Source of the DNA: Treponema sp. OMZ 838
GTDB taxonomy: Bacteria > Spirochaetota > Spirochaetia > Treponematales > Treponemataceae
DNA length: 64,000 bases
Reading direction: 5' to 3'
NCBI RefSeq assembly: GCF_000775995.1
Contig: NZ_CP009227.1
Location: 434,001 to 498,000, forward strand
Under the pieces are notes generated by a model. The model made no database searches. It saw nothing but the letters and a program-made list of their open reading frames with translations, and was not told the origin of the DNA. The first letter of the stretch is position 1; each line of letters begins with the position of its first letter. Below, piece after piece: positions 24,241 to 34,621 of this stretch. A program made the position numbers and the translations under genes.

Positions 24241-27200
24241 CTATCGCTCAAAGGTAAAAGTAGGTTGTGGTTTTACCGTCTGTGCGACAAGTGGTCGGTG
24301 TTCTTTCGCGTAGAGGAATTGCCGCTGCGCGTCAAACAGTGCATCGAACGCTTTATTGATGCGGGCACGCTCTGCCCCTTCAGGATACGGCTTTGGTACT
24401 CCTTGCGCCGGAGTATGTGTTTTATAAAAGGTGTTATCCGGCTTAAAACATAAAAGCGTATTTTTTCTCCCTAAGCTTTCAAGCTTGTCAGAAACATACG
24501 CAGAAAATGCACGTGCTGCTAAATTCTGCTTCCGTGCCCAATACGGATGAGCCGCCTCTTTTCCGTCAAGCAGCTGGGCATGACGGAGATAATCGGATGG
24601 GGTTTTATCCTCTTTTTCCGTAATAGCTGTGATAAGGTTTTGAAACGCTTGATTGATTTTTCCTTTTCCTTGAGGAATCTCAGTGAGACACACATCTTTT
24701 TTTTGACCGGTAGCAGCACTATAAAGGAGGTTGTCGAAGGCAGAAAACCATTTTTCAGCTAAAAGGCCGCCTGATTTTCCATGCATTAAGGAGAGTGTTT
24801 GTTTATTCCGATCGTAATGGGTGCCACTTCTTTTCTGTTGTGTTCCGGCGAGTGAAAGGGCGAGCGTTGAAAAAACTCCGATTTGTGTATCAGGTAGGTG
24901 TAAGACATCGGCCATATCGGCGAACGCATGGGCGACAGCGGTAATCTCGTGCGGTTGTAAAGTTGAAGTATTATTGCCCGCAACGGTTCGAAAAGAAAAG
25001 TGTGTTTGCAATTGTGCAAGAGACTGTACAGAAAGCGTTCTGCCACCGATCCGTGCATAACACGAAGGGACTGCACGCTCGAATGACATATCATGTTTAT
25101 TGGCACTCTGTGCGGTTTTTGTCTTGCTTTGTCCGGATACGGTTTGCGTAACCGACGCGATCGTGCTGCCGGAAGATGAACGTAAGGGGGCAATAATCGG
25201 CTGCACCGATTGCGTTTTGTTAACCGCTTCAAGCGGTATCTCGACATTCTTATGTGAGAGAACTTTTTCATTCGGTATATTTTCAACTACTTCTTTTGTA
25301 GAAAGCGTGTTGTGTTTCCTGTCCAGCTCAATTTCTTTTCTTACCTCTGCCATCGGTTTTAAGTCGTTTAAGAGATTTTGTACATAGTTTTCGGTAATAT
25401 CAACGAGAGAGCCTGCAAGAGAGTGTTCCGCAGCTTGCGCTTTCTTCGCCTCGGCAATCAGACGCGGTTTTTCCTTTTCGATTGAATCGATGCGTTCAGT
25501 AAGTTTTCTTTTTTCTTCATTGAGTTCGGCAATCCGCATAGCGGCGCTGTGCTCACTGTCGATACCGCAGGCAGCTTCTTTTTTTTCAAGCAACTGTAAT
25601 TTTGTCTTATAATAGCGTACTTCTCCTTTCGCATCACATCTTTCGGCTGTAGCAAGGTTGATAGCTATTGCGTATTTTTTTTCGATAATCGAATCGATGG
25701 TACTCAATTTGAGGTCAATGACTGCCCGATCTCCTTCCAATGCTGCTTTCTTCCGACTGATGATAAACGCTGCTTTTTTTTCAGGGTCTTTGATAAGGTC
25801 AAGTTTTAATTCTTCGGGGCGAATATCCTGCACGTCAAGCGTATCCCCTTTATAGCTCCACAAGGCATTGATGCGGGATGACTTTTCATCATGCTTTTGA
25901 TACATCAGCGAATCGATGGAGTCGGTGATAAGAGGATAGGTGATGTGGACATGACCTTGCTCATTTCCCTGCCGCCAGATACGCCCTTCAACTTGCGTAC
26001 TTTCAGTCGGATTCCAACCGAGCATACAGTTATAGAGGGCAAAAGAATTGCCGTTTAAATCGATTCCTTCGCTGATGGTTTCACTTCCGATAATGATTTT
26101 TAATATCTCTGTTTTATCATTGAACTGTTCGGTCATCTCATCTTTTTTCTTACTCGATGTTCCGGAATTGATAATACCGATTGCTTTTTCCGGAACTCCG
26201 TGCGCAATAAGATACCGTTTTACCTCCTCCGATTCTTGCACCCCGCGCGGCATATACATTACCTGCCCACCGTTTGGAACCTTTTTATAAGAAGCCACAA
26301 TGGCATTACAGACAAAGGTTAATTTCGGAGAACTTTCAACCAGTTTATTCATGGGAGGCAGCGCAAAATCATAATCGCTTGCTTTCACGAGCGCTGGGGA
26401 TAAAAGCGCCATGCGCATATTATTCATCGCGACAAGCACTCCGCCCGGATCATCTTTTGAAATTGTGCTTAAGCGCGCTGTTTCTGCTTCGATAATTTTT
26501 TTCTGGAGTTCCGTCGCTTCAAGCTCAATCGCATGAACGCGTTTTATCGGCCGGATAACGCCTGCTTCTTCTGCGCCGACTTTATCAATATATTCCGTCA
26601 AAAGATTTTGGAGGCTCTGCACATTGCGGAAGTTTTTCATCACCTGTTTCGGCTGTATTTCTCCGTTCGGTTTTACCGCCCATTCGGTATGCGTTTCGGC
26701 AAACTCGGTCATAAAGGAGCCGAGATTATACAGGTGCATATTTTTTAGTTTTTCCCGCCCGACATATGAAAGCATTGAATAGATTTCCGTCGGCGAATTC
26801 GTAAAGGGTGTTGCCGTTAAAAGAAAGACATTTCTACCGTTATTTTCCTTTTGGATAAGCTGGGTAATGGCAAAAAGCTTTTGTGCTCGCTTTGAAGGCG
26901 TGCCGCTTCCAATGCCTTCAAATTCATTGGCTTGCCGTTTTGCCCCATCATCATACTGCGGCCGCGGCATGGTAAAAAGGTTTTTAAACCGGTGCGCTTC
27001 ATCAACGGTGATGTGGTCAAATCCGGTATCTTCCCAATAGACGTACCCGTTTTTTACGGAAGAGGCTTCCCCCAGTATCTTTTGAATACTTTCTTTCTCT
27101 TGTGCATTATCCCATGCGTTACCGCTTACGGTACTGCGGGCATCGAGTAAATCGACGGTTAACTCTCCTTCAAGCGTCTGTTTTTTAAAGGTTACCGCTT

Positions 27201-30200
27201 GTAACGCTTCATGCGTACATAAGGATATACTGCCCTTTTCGAGGGAAAGTCCGTGTTCACCGACCAAAAAGGGTTTGAGCTTTTCTTCACTAAAGTTTCC
27301 AAGGTCGTTTACCGGGATAGTCGGGAACAGTTCTTTTATATCATGGAGCCACTTTGAATACACCGCTTTTGGAACGCAAATAAGGGGACGATGAGCTCTT
27401 TCTGCTTGGATTTGATTGACGGTTGCAACAATACCGCAAGCAGTTTTACCGACGCCGACATCATAGGCAAGAAGACCGTTTCCTTTGTCGGTTAAAAATG
27501 AAATCCCTTTTATTTGCTGCTCATAGAGGGTAAACACTTCCCCGTCTTTCTTCTCGCTCATACCCGAAACAAAAAGCGGCAGCTTAGCATAATCGGCACC
27601 GCGATACCCGTTAAAGCGGCGGTTCCACAGCGTTAAAAGCTCACGGCGTTTTCCTTCAGGTACCCCTTCTTGGATATAACGGTTAAAAAGCCGTTCAGCT
27701 GTTTCGCGCCGAAGAGTGCGCGTTCTGTTAGCTTCAAGCTGTGCCGCCTTCTTTTTTTGGGGCGTATACTCTTGATGTGCTCGCACCGGATCCCGATCAA
27801 TATACGAGACAATAGAGCTCCAGTAGATGCCTGCAGGGAAGTCTTCCGGTCGCACCGGCGATTCATCGTTGAGCGTCACTCGTGAGGGGTGTGAAAGAGG
27901 CAGTCCCGCTTCAAAAAGGAACTGCTCACCGGTTGCCCATTTAATAAAACCTTCCCTCAGGTTATACGGAACTCCATTGTCATCACGAGCGACGATAAAC
28001 TCATGGGCAAGATTTGAATGAACGGGAATGGTCAGTTTTTCATACGGTACTTCAGGCGGTAATGCATGTTCAAGCATCTCTTTTTGCTTTTGGTACAGCA
28101 CTTCGCCAATCGACTCTTTATTTTTTTCAAGCACCTCAAGCTTTTCATAAATATTACCTTTGGTAAAATTGACCGTGTGCATCCATGCCGTTTCAGTGAT
28201 TTTGATATAATCGGGGTGCTGGGCAATAAAGGCGCGTTGTTCAGCCGTTAGCAATGCGTTTTCAATTTTTCCTTCATAGTCAGTCGCTTTCCAAAGCGGC
28301 GCTTCCCGCTCATCGAGCGTTTTACCGTACTTAGCAGCAAACTCAGAAGCGGACAGAAGCTTACCTTCATGCCGTTTCATCTCATCGTTATTCGGTACCG
28401 GCTGCCGTTTTAGGGTTTGCTTTTGCGCTGATTTTGTAGATGTGCTGCTTATGCCCTCATCTGCCAGTACGCTTCCGTTCATCCGTGAAGCAGTACCGGA
28501 TTTGACATTTTCGTTTTCAGCGGAAACGGTATTAGTTTGTTCTTCTTGTGCTATTGATACTCGCTTATTTTTTCCGGTAAGGTCAATAATATGGACGTTA
28601 CCGTCCTTTACTGACTGGAGCACCATACCGCCTACAGAGTTTTTGTAGTAATCTTCAAACCAGTTTTTAGTACTTCCAATAGGTTCTTTATTGCCGCTAA
28701 CGACTCCCGTTTTGTTCGCTGCCTTCTCGGCTGCATCAGTTTCCACGACCTTTTGGTGTAGTTCTTCTTTTTCCGGTTTCAGAATGCTTTCAGGAATGAC
28801 ACGCGCAAGGGTTGTCTCAAGCGATTCTCCTTTGAACGGAATGACTTTCATTTCTTTCCGGCCGAACCGATTGACTCCTTCTTTTTCTTCTCCGAGAATA
28901 TGGTCAGGGTGCCGGGCAAAAAAAGAATCAAGTGAAAAATCTTTTTCATATCCTCTTTCTTTTTTGACGATAACAAGGTCAACACCGATATCGGTTGTTG
29001 GGAAAACACCGGAAGGTAGGCGCCACGCATCGATGAGCGTTCCTTTTGCAGCAATAAGCCGCTTGCCTTCCGTGTGGGTACTCTGTAAAAAAGAAGAAGG
29101 AAGGACAAACGCAACAAGGCCGCCGTCCTTTACGACATCGAGCGCCCGATCGAGAAAATACTGCTCGTAGCGGCTATGAGTAGATCCCTCGCCCTTTCCT
29201 TTATAAAAGCCGCTATAGACACCGTACGGCGGGTTACCGATTACAAGGTCAAACTTTTTTCCCGTATACTGTGCATTGTGAATAACACCGTCTTTAAAAA
29301 AGAGTTCTTGAAACGCTTGTGTTTTTACCTCAGCTGTAGGGTGCAAAAGCCGAGCAATACGACTTGCAGTCTCATCCGGTTCGATAAGTGTACAGTCATT
29401 GTGCTCTCGCCCTTCTAAAAAGCGTCCGGTTCCGCCGGCCGGTTCAAGAACTGTTTTTATGGTAGGATCATACGCGTCGACAAGATGCCAGAGTGCATCG
29501 CAGGCGGCTTTCGGTGTATAAAATTCATATAAGACACCGGATGCACTCCGATCCGCTTCGCCGGTTCCGCCTCCTCCTTCATACTGCATAAGCATTTTTT
29601 TATCTTCAGTCGTCAGTTCATCGGCTCGTTTTTCGTTTAAGAGAATGAGGCACTGTTCGCGGATACGCTTTATATCCCCGATAGTTTGTTTATCGTTGCC
29701 TTCAGCCTTTATAGATCCATTTCGAGGTTGATCAGAGCCGACATCAGATGTTCCTCGGTAAGAGGCCTTCCCATTTTTCGGTTTATCTGAACCGCCCACA
29801 AAAGAGACTCTTCCACGCTCATCGTTTTGAGAACGCGGCCGAACTTCTCCGGCGTAATGCGGTACGCTATTCGCTCTGTCAGCGTTTTCTCTTCTGCGCT
29901 CAAACGCTCCGTCATCCATGCCGGTATTTCTTCCTGTATCTTCTGTCCGTCCGGCATCTCCCATTTCCGTATGACGGTTCCCCTGTCCGTCCGGTATTCC
30001 GCTATCAAGGTTCCATCCATATTCTTTCTCCCTTTTGAGCTGTTGTCGTTTCTCTTCCATATAGAAGTGTACATTAAAGAGCGGGACCCCACTCAAAGTT
30101 TTCCTTTCAAGTATCGTACCGTCATCGTCTTTCGTTAAGACGGTATACTGTAACTGCTTATCTTTCCGTTCTGGGATCATTTCGACGTTGCCCGATTTTG

Positions 30201-33132
30201 AGCCATCACGGATCATGAGGATAAACTGCCTTTGTCCTCTTTTATTGGTATACTGCTTTTGTGGGTGAAAGCCGTAGCTTTTAAATTGCTCCAAAAAACG
30301 TTCAGTTTTTTCTTCTCCGCAACGATCCGCCTTGAATACCACATCGTCGAGACCTTCCAGTAATGCGCCAAAATCATTTTTTGACTTTCCGTTTTTGGCT
30401 GTTCCTATGGCTCCTTGTTTAAAATCGTCAATATGATAGATTTCGATATAAGGCCCCTTATTCCACCGGTGGCGGTGTGGCGGGTAAAAAATATTCCATG
30501 AGCCTTGAGCCGCTTGAAGCTGATCGACTTCTTGTACCGGCGGATACGCTTCTTTGTGTGTAAGCGCTGTCGCGTGTTTTTCGCTAGAAGCGAGCGGCGC
30601 TACTATCGGTTGCGGCATCTGGTTTACTTCTTTTTTGAGGTCTTTTCCGCTGTTTTCAATCTCATCTTCCGGTTCAGGGAAGTAAGAAGGATACGTTTTA
30701 TGCAGCTGCCGCTCAATGGTCATCCCTTCAGGGACATGGTAGTCAAGCTCCATGTTCGGCACCGAACGTAATTGGTCAAGGTTATTGTATCCCCATTCGG
30801 CGTTTTCAAGGTCGCCGTTTAAAATACCAAAGCCATAGACTTCTCCGTTTGTTTTATCAATGTCAGACACGTAGTATTCAGTACCGGAGGGATGAAAATA
30901 GCGCAAAAGAATCGGATGTCCTTGTTTTCCCCCTCGTCTTTTGTCAGAGGTAGCGCGATCTGTTTCAACTATTTCGGAAACGGTTTTAATAATTCCCTTA
31001 AAGAATTCTGCATCTTCTGACTGCCGTGTGAAAGCGACCGTTGTGCGGTACTGCAAAGGTGGAATAACCTTTTGGGCATTAGCAAAGTCTTTCCGGGTAA
31101 GTACTATCTCTTGTTTTTCGACAGAAGCGAGCGGCGTTGCTATCACCGCTCCTTGCTCCGGTCTTTCACGATGTTCGGTATAATAGTCAATATCAGCTTT
31201 ATATTCGGCAATTTCTTTTTCATTGTTTTGTATCACCTGATTGAAACGTTTTTGCCGATCTTTTTCCTGCCTTTCAAGATAGTTCTGTAAATCTTCTATT
31301 TTGCCACCGTTTCTATAAAAGTCTGCTACATCACTTTCATAAAAGAGCTTGCTATCAGACTTTTTAAGTAGGGCATTCTCTTTGCGGAGTAGGTCAATTT
31401 CAGTATGGATCCATGCTATTTTTTCATCTGCCGTCATCCCCTCATAAAAATTAAGGCCATGTTCATCTTTTACAATGGTGCGTCCTTCCTTTTTCCATTG
31501 TATTATTTTATCAGTGATACTTTGGCTCGCCCCTATTTCCGGCTTTATATTCGGTGCTTGTTTCTCGTCTTTTTCCGGATACCATGTTTTTTGAATTCTG
31601 GCGGCGTCGGCAAGGCCGTTTTCGGTATTGAGCCGCTGCCAGCAAAAATTGCGCGGCGACCATCTCCAGCCATGCGCTTTTAAATCGCTTCTGACGTCAT
31701 CAGATGGCTTATCCGGAAAAAAGAGCTGCACGCGTTTGAGTGCGGTATTATTGACTATTTTTAGGGTATTCGCATTCGCAATACCGTCTGCCTCTTTTTT
31801 ATCCGCTGCGATATCGATATGCGAAACGGTATGATGAGGACTGTGAGACATTGCTACAGCATCCTGCTTTACCGGATCATTTAAAAAATCAAATGCCCCC
31901 TGCTGCCCTGCATAATACGCTGTTTTTTGATACAGAAGCGGAATGCCGGGATTTTTCTGCTTGACAGAATCATGATATGCTGCTATATTTTCATACAGAA
32001 GCTGAGAATGGTAGTTGCGGAGCAATTGGAGCTCCGGGATTGCTAATTCTCGGCTTTTTTCATTTATATATAAAATTCTTTGTTCTTGTACTGCCTTTTG
32101 TAAAAAAGTGGTAAAGCGATCTTTTCCGTATATTGTTTTTGCAAGCGTTATATCAATTTCGATACCATTGAAAAAACCTTTTTTATTCGGTGAAAGCGGG
32201 ATAATGATCGGGCGGCCTTCACTATCTTTTAGTGACACAACCGCAATAATATCTTCTTTACTATCGCTCCGTTGCGATTGCATAACAAGAAGCGGCTTTT
32301 TTAACGCATCCGGAATTTGTTTTATCATCTCAGGCGTAAGTCCGTGGTAATTGGGAGCACTTCCTTCTTTTTCCGGCTGCATAATATTTTGAATATGACG
32401 AGCAGTTATCATCACCGGTAAGCGTTCAAAGCCGAGTTCTTGATAGATAGGCGGCGTCATACCAAGGTATAGATGACTTTCAGCAAACTGTGATGCATCT
32501 TTTTGAGTACTGATGGTATCGACTGCTTCATCAAAGCGCTGTTGATTAAACATAAACCGTTCGGCTGTAAAAAGCTCATCGTATACCCGGATCATTTCGG
32601 GATTAAGCGGAACAATTCGGTCAAGGCCGTTATAAACGCGCTGTACGAAGGCCGCTCCTTTTTCAAAGACGAGGTGGTGGTCTTCGGAAGCCGCAAGGCG
32701 TAAGCGGATATACTGTTCAAGCCCGAAAGCAAACGCTTCTTCCTGCGCTTCAGTCCATGTACTTTCTTCTACCTTAAAGACTTTCTCTGCCTTTTCTTTA
32801 AGCGTTCCGGTTAACTGCCGCCTGAAGACATGAGCGGCTTCATGGATAAAGGTGAAAAAGTCCGCATTTTTCCCTGCCCCGATAAGGGCACGGGCATCAC
32901 CTGATAAAAAGGCTGTATAGCCTTTTACATCATCCGGAAGGCTCGTATCGGAAACAACAAAACCTTTCGGATGGTACGTTGAAAGGTACTCATCGAATGA
33001 CATATCGAGGGTTTTGGCACGGGCTTTCAGGAGTAACAAAGCGGTTTCCGCTTCATCTTTTGAAAGATGAAATGATTCGGTAATTTGAGTTAAAACGCGC
33101 ACTTCAGGCGCCGGAGGCAAGAATCCTTGCAT
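24241..33132 (-). CDS. Giant polyvalent protein: zincin, MuF-like, N6-adenine methylase, SNF2-type helicase, LPD1-like
   Basis: 2,963 residues without interruption. In order: a zincin-like domain with HEAAH at 97-101; a MuF C-terminal-like region (about 220-390, HGLTPEMIKQIPDAL); unassigned linker domains; a SAM-dependent N6-adenine methylase (about 1190-1370; LEPAGGTGRFLEG and NPPY near 1299); an SNF2-type superfamily-2 helicase (about 1870-2430; VGVGKT near 1889, DEAH near 2041, EGRIWRQGNEQGH near 2385); a coiled-coil region; and a C-terminal LPD1-like domain (about 2690-2860). This matches the polyvalent proteins of phages and conjugative elements, of which DarB is a relative, thought to be injected with the DNA to defeat restriction. 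AGGAGG at 33139-33144 and the promoter at 33161-33189 support the start. Confidence 0.85.
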   Translation of the reverse strand: MQGFLPPAPEVRVLTQITESFHLSKDEAETALLLLKARAKTLDMSFDEYLSTYHPKGFVVSDTSLPDDVKGYTAFLSGDARALIGAGKNADFFTFIHEAAHVFRRQLTGTLKEKAEKVFKVEESTWTEAQEEAFAFGLEQYIRLRLAASEDHHLVFEKGAAFVQRVYNGLDRIVPLNPEMIRVYDELFTAERFMFNQQRFDEAVDTISTQKDASQFAESHLYLGMTPPIYQELGFERLPVMITARHIQNIMQPEKEGSAPNYHGLTPEMIKQIPDALKKPLLVMQSQRSDSKEDIIAVVSLKDSEGRPIIIPLSPNKKGFFNGIEIDITLAKTIYGKDRFTTFLQKAVQEQRILYINEKSRELAIPELQLLRNYHSQLLYENIAAYHDSVKQKNPGIPLLYQKTAYYAGQQGAFDFLNDPVKQDAVAMSHSPHHTVSHIDIAADKKEADGIANANTLKIVNNTALKRVQLFFPDKPSDDVRSDLKAHGWRWSPRNFCWQRLNTENGLADAARIQKTWYPEKDEKQAPNIKPEIGASQSITDKIIQWKKEGRTIVKDEHGLNFYEGMTADEKIAWIHTEIDLLRKENALLKKSDSKLFYESDVADFYRNGGKIEDLQNYLERQEKDRQKRFNQVIQNNEKEIAEYKADIDYYTEHRERPEQGAVIATPLASVEKQEIVLTRKDFANAQKVIPPLQYRTTVAFTRQSEDAEFFKGIIKTVSEIVETDRATSDKRRGGKQGHPILLRYFHPSGTEYYVSDIDKTNGEVYGFGILNGDLENAEWGYNNLDQLRSVPNMELDYHVPEGMTIERQLHKTYPSYFPEPEDEIENSGKDLKKEVNQMPQPIVAPLASSEKHATALTHKEAYPPVQEVDQLQAAQGSWNIFYPPHRHRWNKGPYIEIYHIDDFKQGAIGTAKNGKSKNDFGALLEGLDDVVFKADRCGEEKTERFLEQFKSYGFHPQKQYTNKRGQRQFILMIRDGSKSGNVEMIPERKDKQLQYTVLTKDDDGTILERKTLSGVPLFNVHFYMEEKRQQLKREKEYGWNLDSGIPDGQGNRHTEMGDAGRTEDTGRNTGMDDGAFERRRENADRANSVPHYAGEVRPRSQNDERGRVSFVGGSDKPKNGKASYRGTSDVGSDQPRNGSIKAEGNDKQTIGDIKRIREQCLILLNEKRADELTTEDKKMLMQYEGGGGTGEADRSASGVLYEFYTPKAACDALWHLVDAYDPTIKTVLEPAGGTGRFLEGREHNDCTLIEPDETASRIARLLHPTAEVKTQAFQELFFKDGVIHNAQYTGKKFDLVIGNPPYGVYSGFYKGKGEGSTHSRYEQYFLDRALDVVKDGGLVAFVLPSSFLQSTHTEGKRLIAAKGTLIDAWRLPSGVFPTTDIGVDLVIVKKERGYEKDFSLDSFFARHPDHILGEEKEGVNRFGRKEMKVIPFKGESLETTLARVIPESILKPEKEELHQKVVETDAAEKAANKTGVVSGNKEPIGSTKNWFEDYYKNSVGGMVLQSVKDGNVHIIDLTGKNKRVSIAQEEQTNTVSAENENVKSGTASRMNGSVLADEGISSTSTKSAQKQTLKRQPVPNNDEMKRHEGKLLSASEFAAKYGKTLDEREAPLWKATDYEGKIENALLTAEQRAFIAQHPDYIKITETAWMHTVNFTKGNIYEKLEVLEKNKESIGEVLYQKQKEMLEHALPPEVPYEKLTIPVHSNLAHEFIVARDDNGVPYNLREGFIKWATGEQFLFEAGLPLSHPSRVTLNDESPVRPEDFPAGIYWSSIVSYIDRDPVRAHQEYTPQKKKAAQLEANRTRTLRRETAERLFNRYIQEGVPEGKRRELLTLWNRRFNGYRGADYAKLPLFVSGMSEKKDGEVFTLYEQQIKGISFLTDKGNGLLAYDVGVGKTACGIVATVNQIQAERAHRPLICVPKAVYSKWLHDIKELFPTIPVNDLGNFSEEKLKPFLVGEHGLSLEKGSISLCTHEALQAVTFKKQTLEGELTVDLLDARSTVSGNAWDNAQEKESIQKILGEASSVKNGYVYWEDTGFDHITVDEAHRFKNLFTMPRPQYDDGAKRQANEFEGIGSGTPSKRAQKLFAITQLIQKENNGRNVFLLTATPFTNSPTEIYSMLSYVGREKLKNMHLYNLGSFMTEFAETHTEWAVKPNGEIQPKQVMKNFRNVQSLQNLLTEYIDKVGAEEAGVIRPIKRVHAIELEATELQKKIIEAETARLSTISKDDPGGVLVAMNNMRMALLSPALVKASDYDFALPPMNKLVESSPKLTFVCNAIVASYKKVPNGGQVMYMPRGVQESEEVKRYLIAHGVPEKAIGIINSGTSSKKKDEMTEQFNDKTEILKIIIGSETISEGIDLNGNSFALYNCMLGWNPTESTQVEGRIWRQGNEQGHVHITYPLITDSIDSLMYQKHDEKSSRINALWSYKGDTLDVQDIRPEELKLDLIKDPEKKAAFIISRKKAALEGDRAVIDLKLSTIDSIIEKKYAIAINLATAERCDAKGEVRYYKTKLQLLEKKEAACGIDSEHSAAMRIAELNEEKRKLTERIDSIEKEKPRLIAEAKKAQAAEHSLAGSLVDITENYVQNLLNDLKPMAEVRKEIELDRKHNTLSTKEVVENIPNEKVLSHKNVEIPLEAVNKTQSVQPIIAPLRSSSGSTIASVTQTVSGQSKTKTAQSANKHDMSFERAVPSCYARIGGRTLSVQSLAQLQTHFSFRTVAGNNTSTLQPHEITAVAHAFADMADVLHLPDTQIGVFSTLALSLAGTQQKRSGTHYDRNKQTLSLMHGKSGGLLAEKWFSAFDNLLYSAATGQKKDVCLTEIPQGKGKINQAFQNLITAITEKEDKTPSDYLRHAQLLDGKEAAHPYWARKQNLAARAFSAYVSDKLESLGRKNTLLCFKPDNTFYKTHTPAQGVPKPYPEGAERARINKAFDALFDAQRQFLYAKEHRPLVAQTVKPQPTFTFER

Positions 33133-33160
33133 ACAATTCCTCCTACAATATTATACTATT

Positions 33161-33200
33161 AGTATATCGTATTGATGTTATTACTACAATACATTATCTT
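33161..33200. promoter_or_regulatory. Overlapping divergent promoters with element operator (site b)
   Basis: Plus strand: TTGATG 33172-33177, 17 bp, TATCTT 33195-33200, with the ATG of the next gene at 33208, so the mRNA is probably leaderless. Minus strand: TTGTAG (CTACAA at 33184-33189), 17 bp, TATACT (33161-33166), serving the giant gene. The two -35 boxes form the operator TTGATG-ttatta-CTACAA. Confidence 0.75.
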
Positions 33201-33207
33201 ATATAGT

Positions 33208-33669
33208 ATGATTACCGTATCTATTCCATCTGAAAAAAAGGGACTGTCTGTATTCGCACACGGAGGAGCCGCCCATGTTGAAACGCTTCCGGATGCGACC
33301 GTCTTTACCTTTGATGATAAAAGTCCCGTCATTCTTTTTTACACCTTCCCTTCCACGCGCCGTGCATACATTATTTATGGGAAAGAAACCGGATGTAAAC
33401 GGATACTTCCTTTGGTAAGGCCTGCGGTAACCGTTTTATACACCGCGACCGGAAGGCGTATTGATGTATTAAAGTGGATGTTATTTCTTTTAGATAACCT
33501 TACTTATGGTGCGTATTTTGGGTTTGATGCACTTTTTTATCGAGAGTTGGGGCTGCTCCTCGATCAAAAAAAGATGGGTAAAAGAACGCTTATCACGTTG
33601 TTAGAAAAATACGGCTATTGGTATGCCGAACAAGAAAAAAGGAGTGTCCCCTGTGATTCATGTCGATAA
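33208..33669 (+). CDS. Hypothetical protein from a leaderless promoter
   Basis: 153 residues (MITVSIPSEKKGLSVFAHGG), mixed alpha/beta without cysteine clusters until a final CDSC. Not recognised. No Shine-Dalgarno precedes ATG 33208, but a -10 box lies seven bases upstream, which fits leaderless translation. The same arrangement occurs at topB. It overlaps the next gene by 17 bases. Confidence 0.6.
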   Translation: MITVSIPSEKKGLSVFAHGGAAHVETLPDATVFTFDDKSPVILFYTFPSTRRAYIIYGKETGCKRILPLVRPAVTVLYTATGRRIDVLKWMLFLLDNLTYGAYFGFDALFYRELGLLLDQKKMGKRTLITLLEKYGYWYAEQEKRSVPCDSCR

Positions 33670-34360
33670 ACAGGTATTAAGCTATTTAGGGATTGAAAAG
33701 ATTGTAATTGAGGAGGCTGGAGCACCTCATTCGTGTATTCCGGTTTTTTTCTTTCAAGAAGCATGGCAGCTTTACTGTATTACGGAATTGTCCCCGAGAC
33801 AGGGACATGATAAACTGCTTATTACCTATCGAGGAGAACGTTTATCGGTACCGGTACAATTAACCGGTGTTCGCGGTAAAAGGCGGCATTACACAGCAGT
33901 CTTCGCTCATACCTTACCGTTAGAATTAGCATATAAACTTGCATTTCTTCAAAGCCGCTTTGAAACAGCAGATAAACGAGGCGAAAGACGGCTTCAGGTA
34001 GGAGTTACGTATTGGAAAATGCTCGGTCTTAAACAGCTGTATCAAACGGTTTTGATAGACGGCTATGAATATGATTGCATCATTGAAAACATTGCCGAAC
34101 ATGGTCTACTCCTTTCTTGCGGACAGGAAGGCAAAATGAATATCCGAGATCCGATGGCCTTGCGTCTTACCTTTACAGCTCCATCTTTAATATCCTTCTT
34201 ACAACTGTCTCCGGTACGCTTTTTTAAAAAAGATGGGCGGCTGTATATTGCTGTTCGTATAAAAGAGCCACTTGATATTCATTATGTGATGCGTCTTGCA
34301 CATTATGTCGACTGCTTAACTGATAGTCCCCATAAGCATGCGGTACACAGCAGCCTGTAA
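33653..34360 (+). CDS. Hypothetical protein, possibly PilZ-like
   Basis: 235 residues from GTG 33653 (GGAG eight bases upstream); the frame opens at ATG 33623, which lacks a ribosome-binding site. A beta-rich N-terminal half (CITELSPRQGHDKLLITYRG) is followed by RGERRLQVGVTYWKML and IIENIAEHGLLLSC. That order, basic residues and then a strand ending N-x-A-x-x-G, recalls a PilZ domain, but the canonical RxxxR and D/NxSxxG motifs are not intact. Function uncertain. Confidence 0.5.
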   Translation: MIHVDKQVLSYLGIEKIVIEEAGAPHSCIPVFFFQEAWQLYCITELSPRQGHDKLLITYRGERLSVPVQLTGVRGKRRHYTAVFAHTLPLELAYKLAFLQSRFETADKRGERRLQVGVTYWKMLGLKQLYQTVLIDGYEYDCIIENIAEHGLLLSCGQEGKMNIRDPMALRLTFTAPSLISFLQLSPVRFFKKDGRLYIAVRIKEPLDIHYVMRLAHYVDCLTDSPHKHAVHSSL

Positions 34361-34368
34361 GGAAACCA

Positions 34369-34569
34369 ATGATGCGTTTTTTTGACGATGATGAGCCGTA
34401 TATTATCATTATTCCGCGCCAATCATACCGGCGACGATCGCGGCTGTTACGCTTCCTTATGTTCGCGCTCAAGCTGAGTATGCTGGCGGTTTTAGCCATC
34501 TTCTGTTATTACAATATTCCTTTCTTGATCGCGAAAGCCATCCGTACAATACAATCGATGCTATTTTAG
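34369..34569 (+). CDS. Small single-pass membrane protein
   Basis: Sixty-six residues: an acidic N-terminus, a basic stretch RQSYRRRSRLLRF and one hydrophobic helix (ALKLSMLAVLAIFCYYNIPF). AAGGAAA precedes the ATG. Third gene of the unit starting at 33208. Not recognised. Confidence 0.45.
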   Translation: MMRFFDDDEPYIIIIPRQSYRRRSRLLRFLMFALKLSMLAVLAIFCYYNIPFLIAKAIRTIQSMLF

Positions 34570-34621
34570 AAAATTTTAGTCCTTTGAAGCCTTTCTCGGT
34601 TGTTGTTTTACCCCATACTGC

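Noticed and set aside
29709-30092. Minus-strand 127-residue frame inside the giant polyvalent gene
   Set aside because: Out of phase with an uninterrupted 2,963-residue frame and repetitive in basic and serine content; treated as a shadow.
33653-34360. Firm assignment as a c-di-GMP-binding PilZ protein
   Set aside because: Order of elements is suggestive but the RxxxR and D/NxSxxG motifs are not intact, so it is only mentioned as a possibility.
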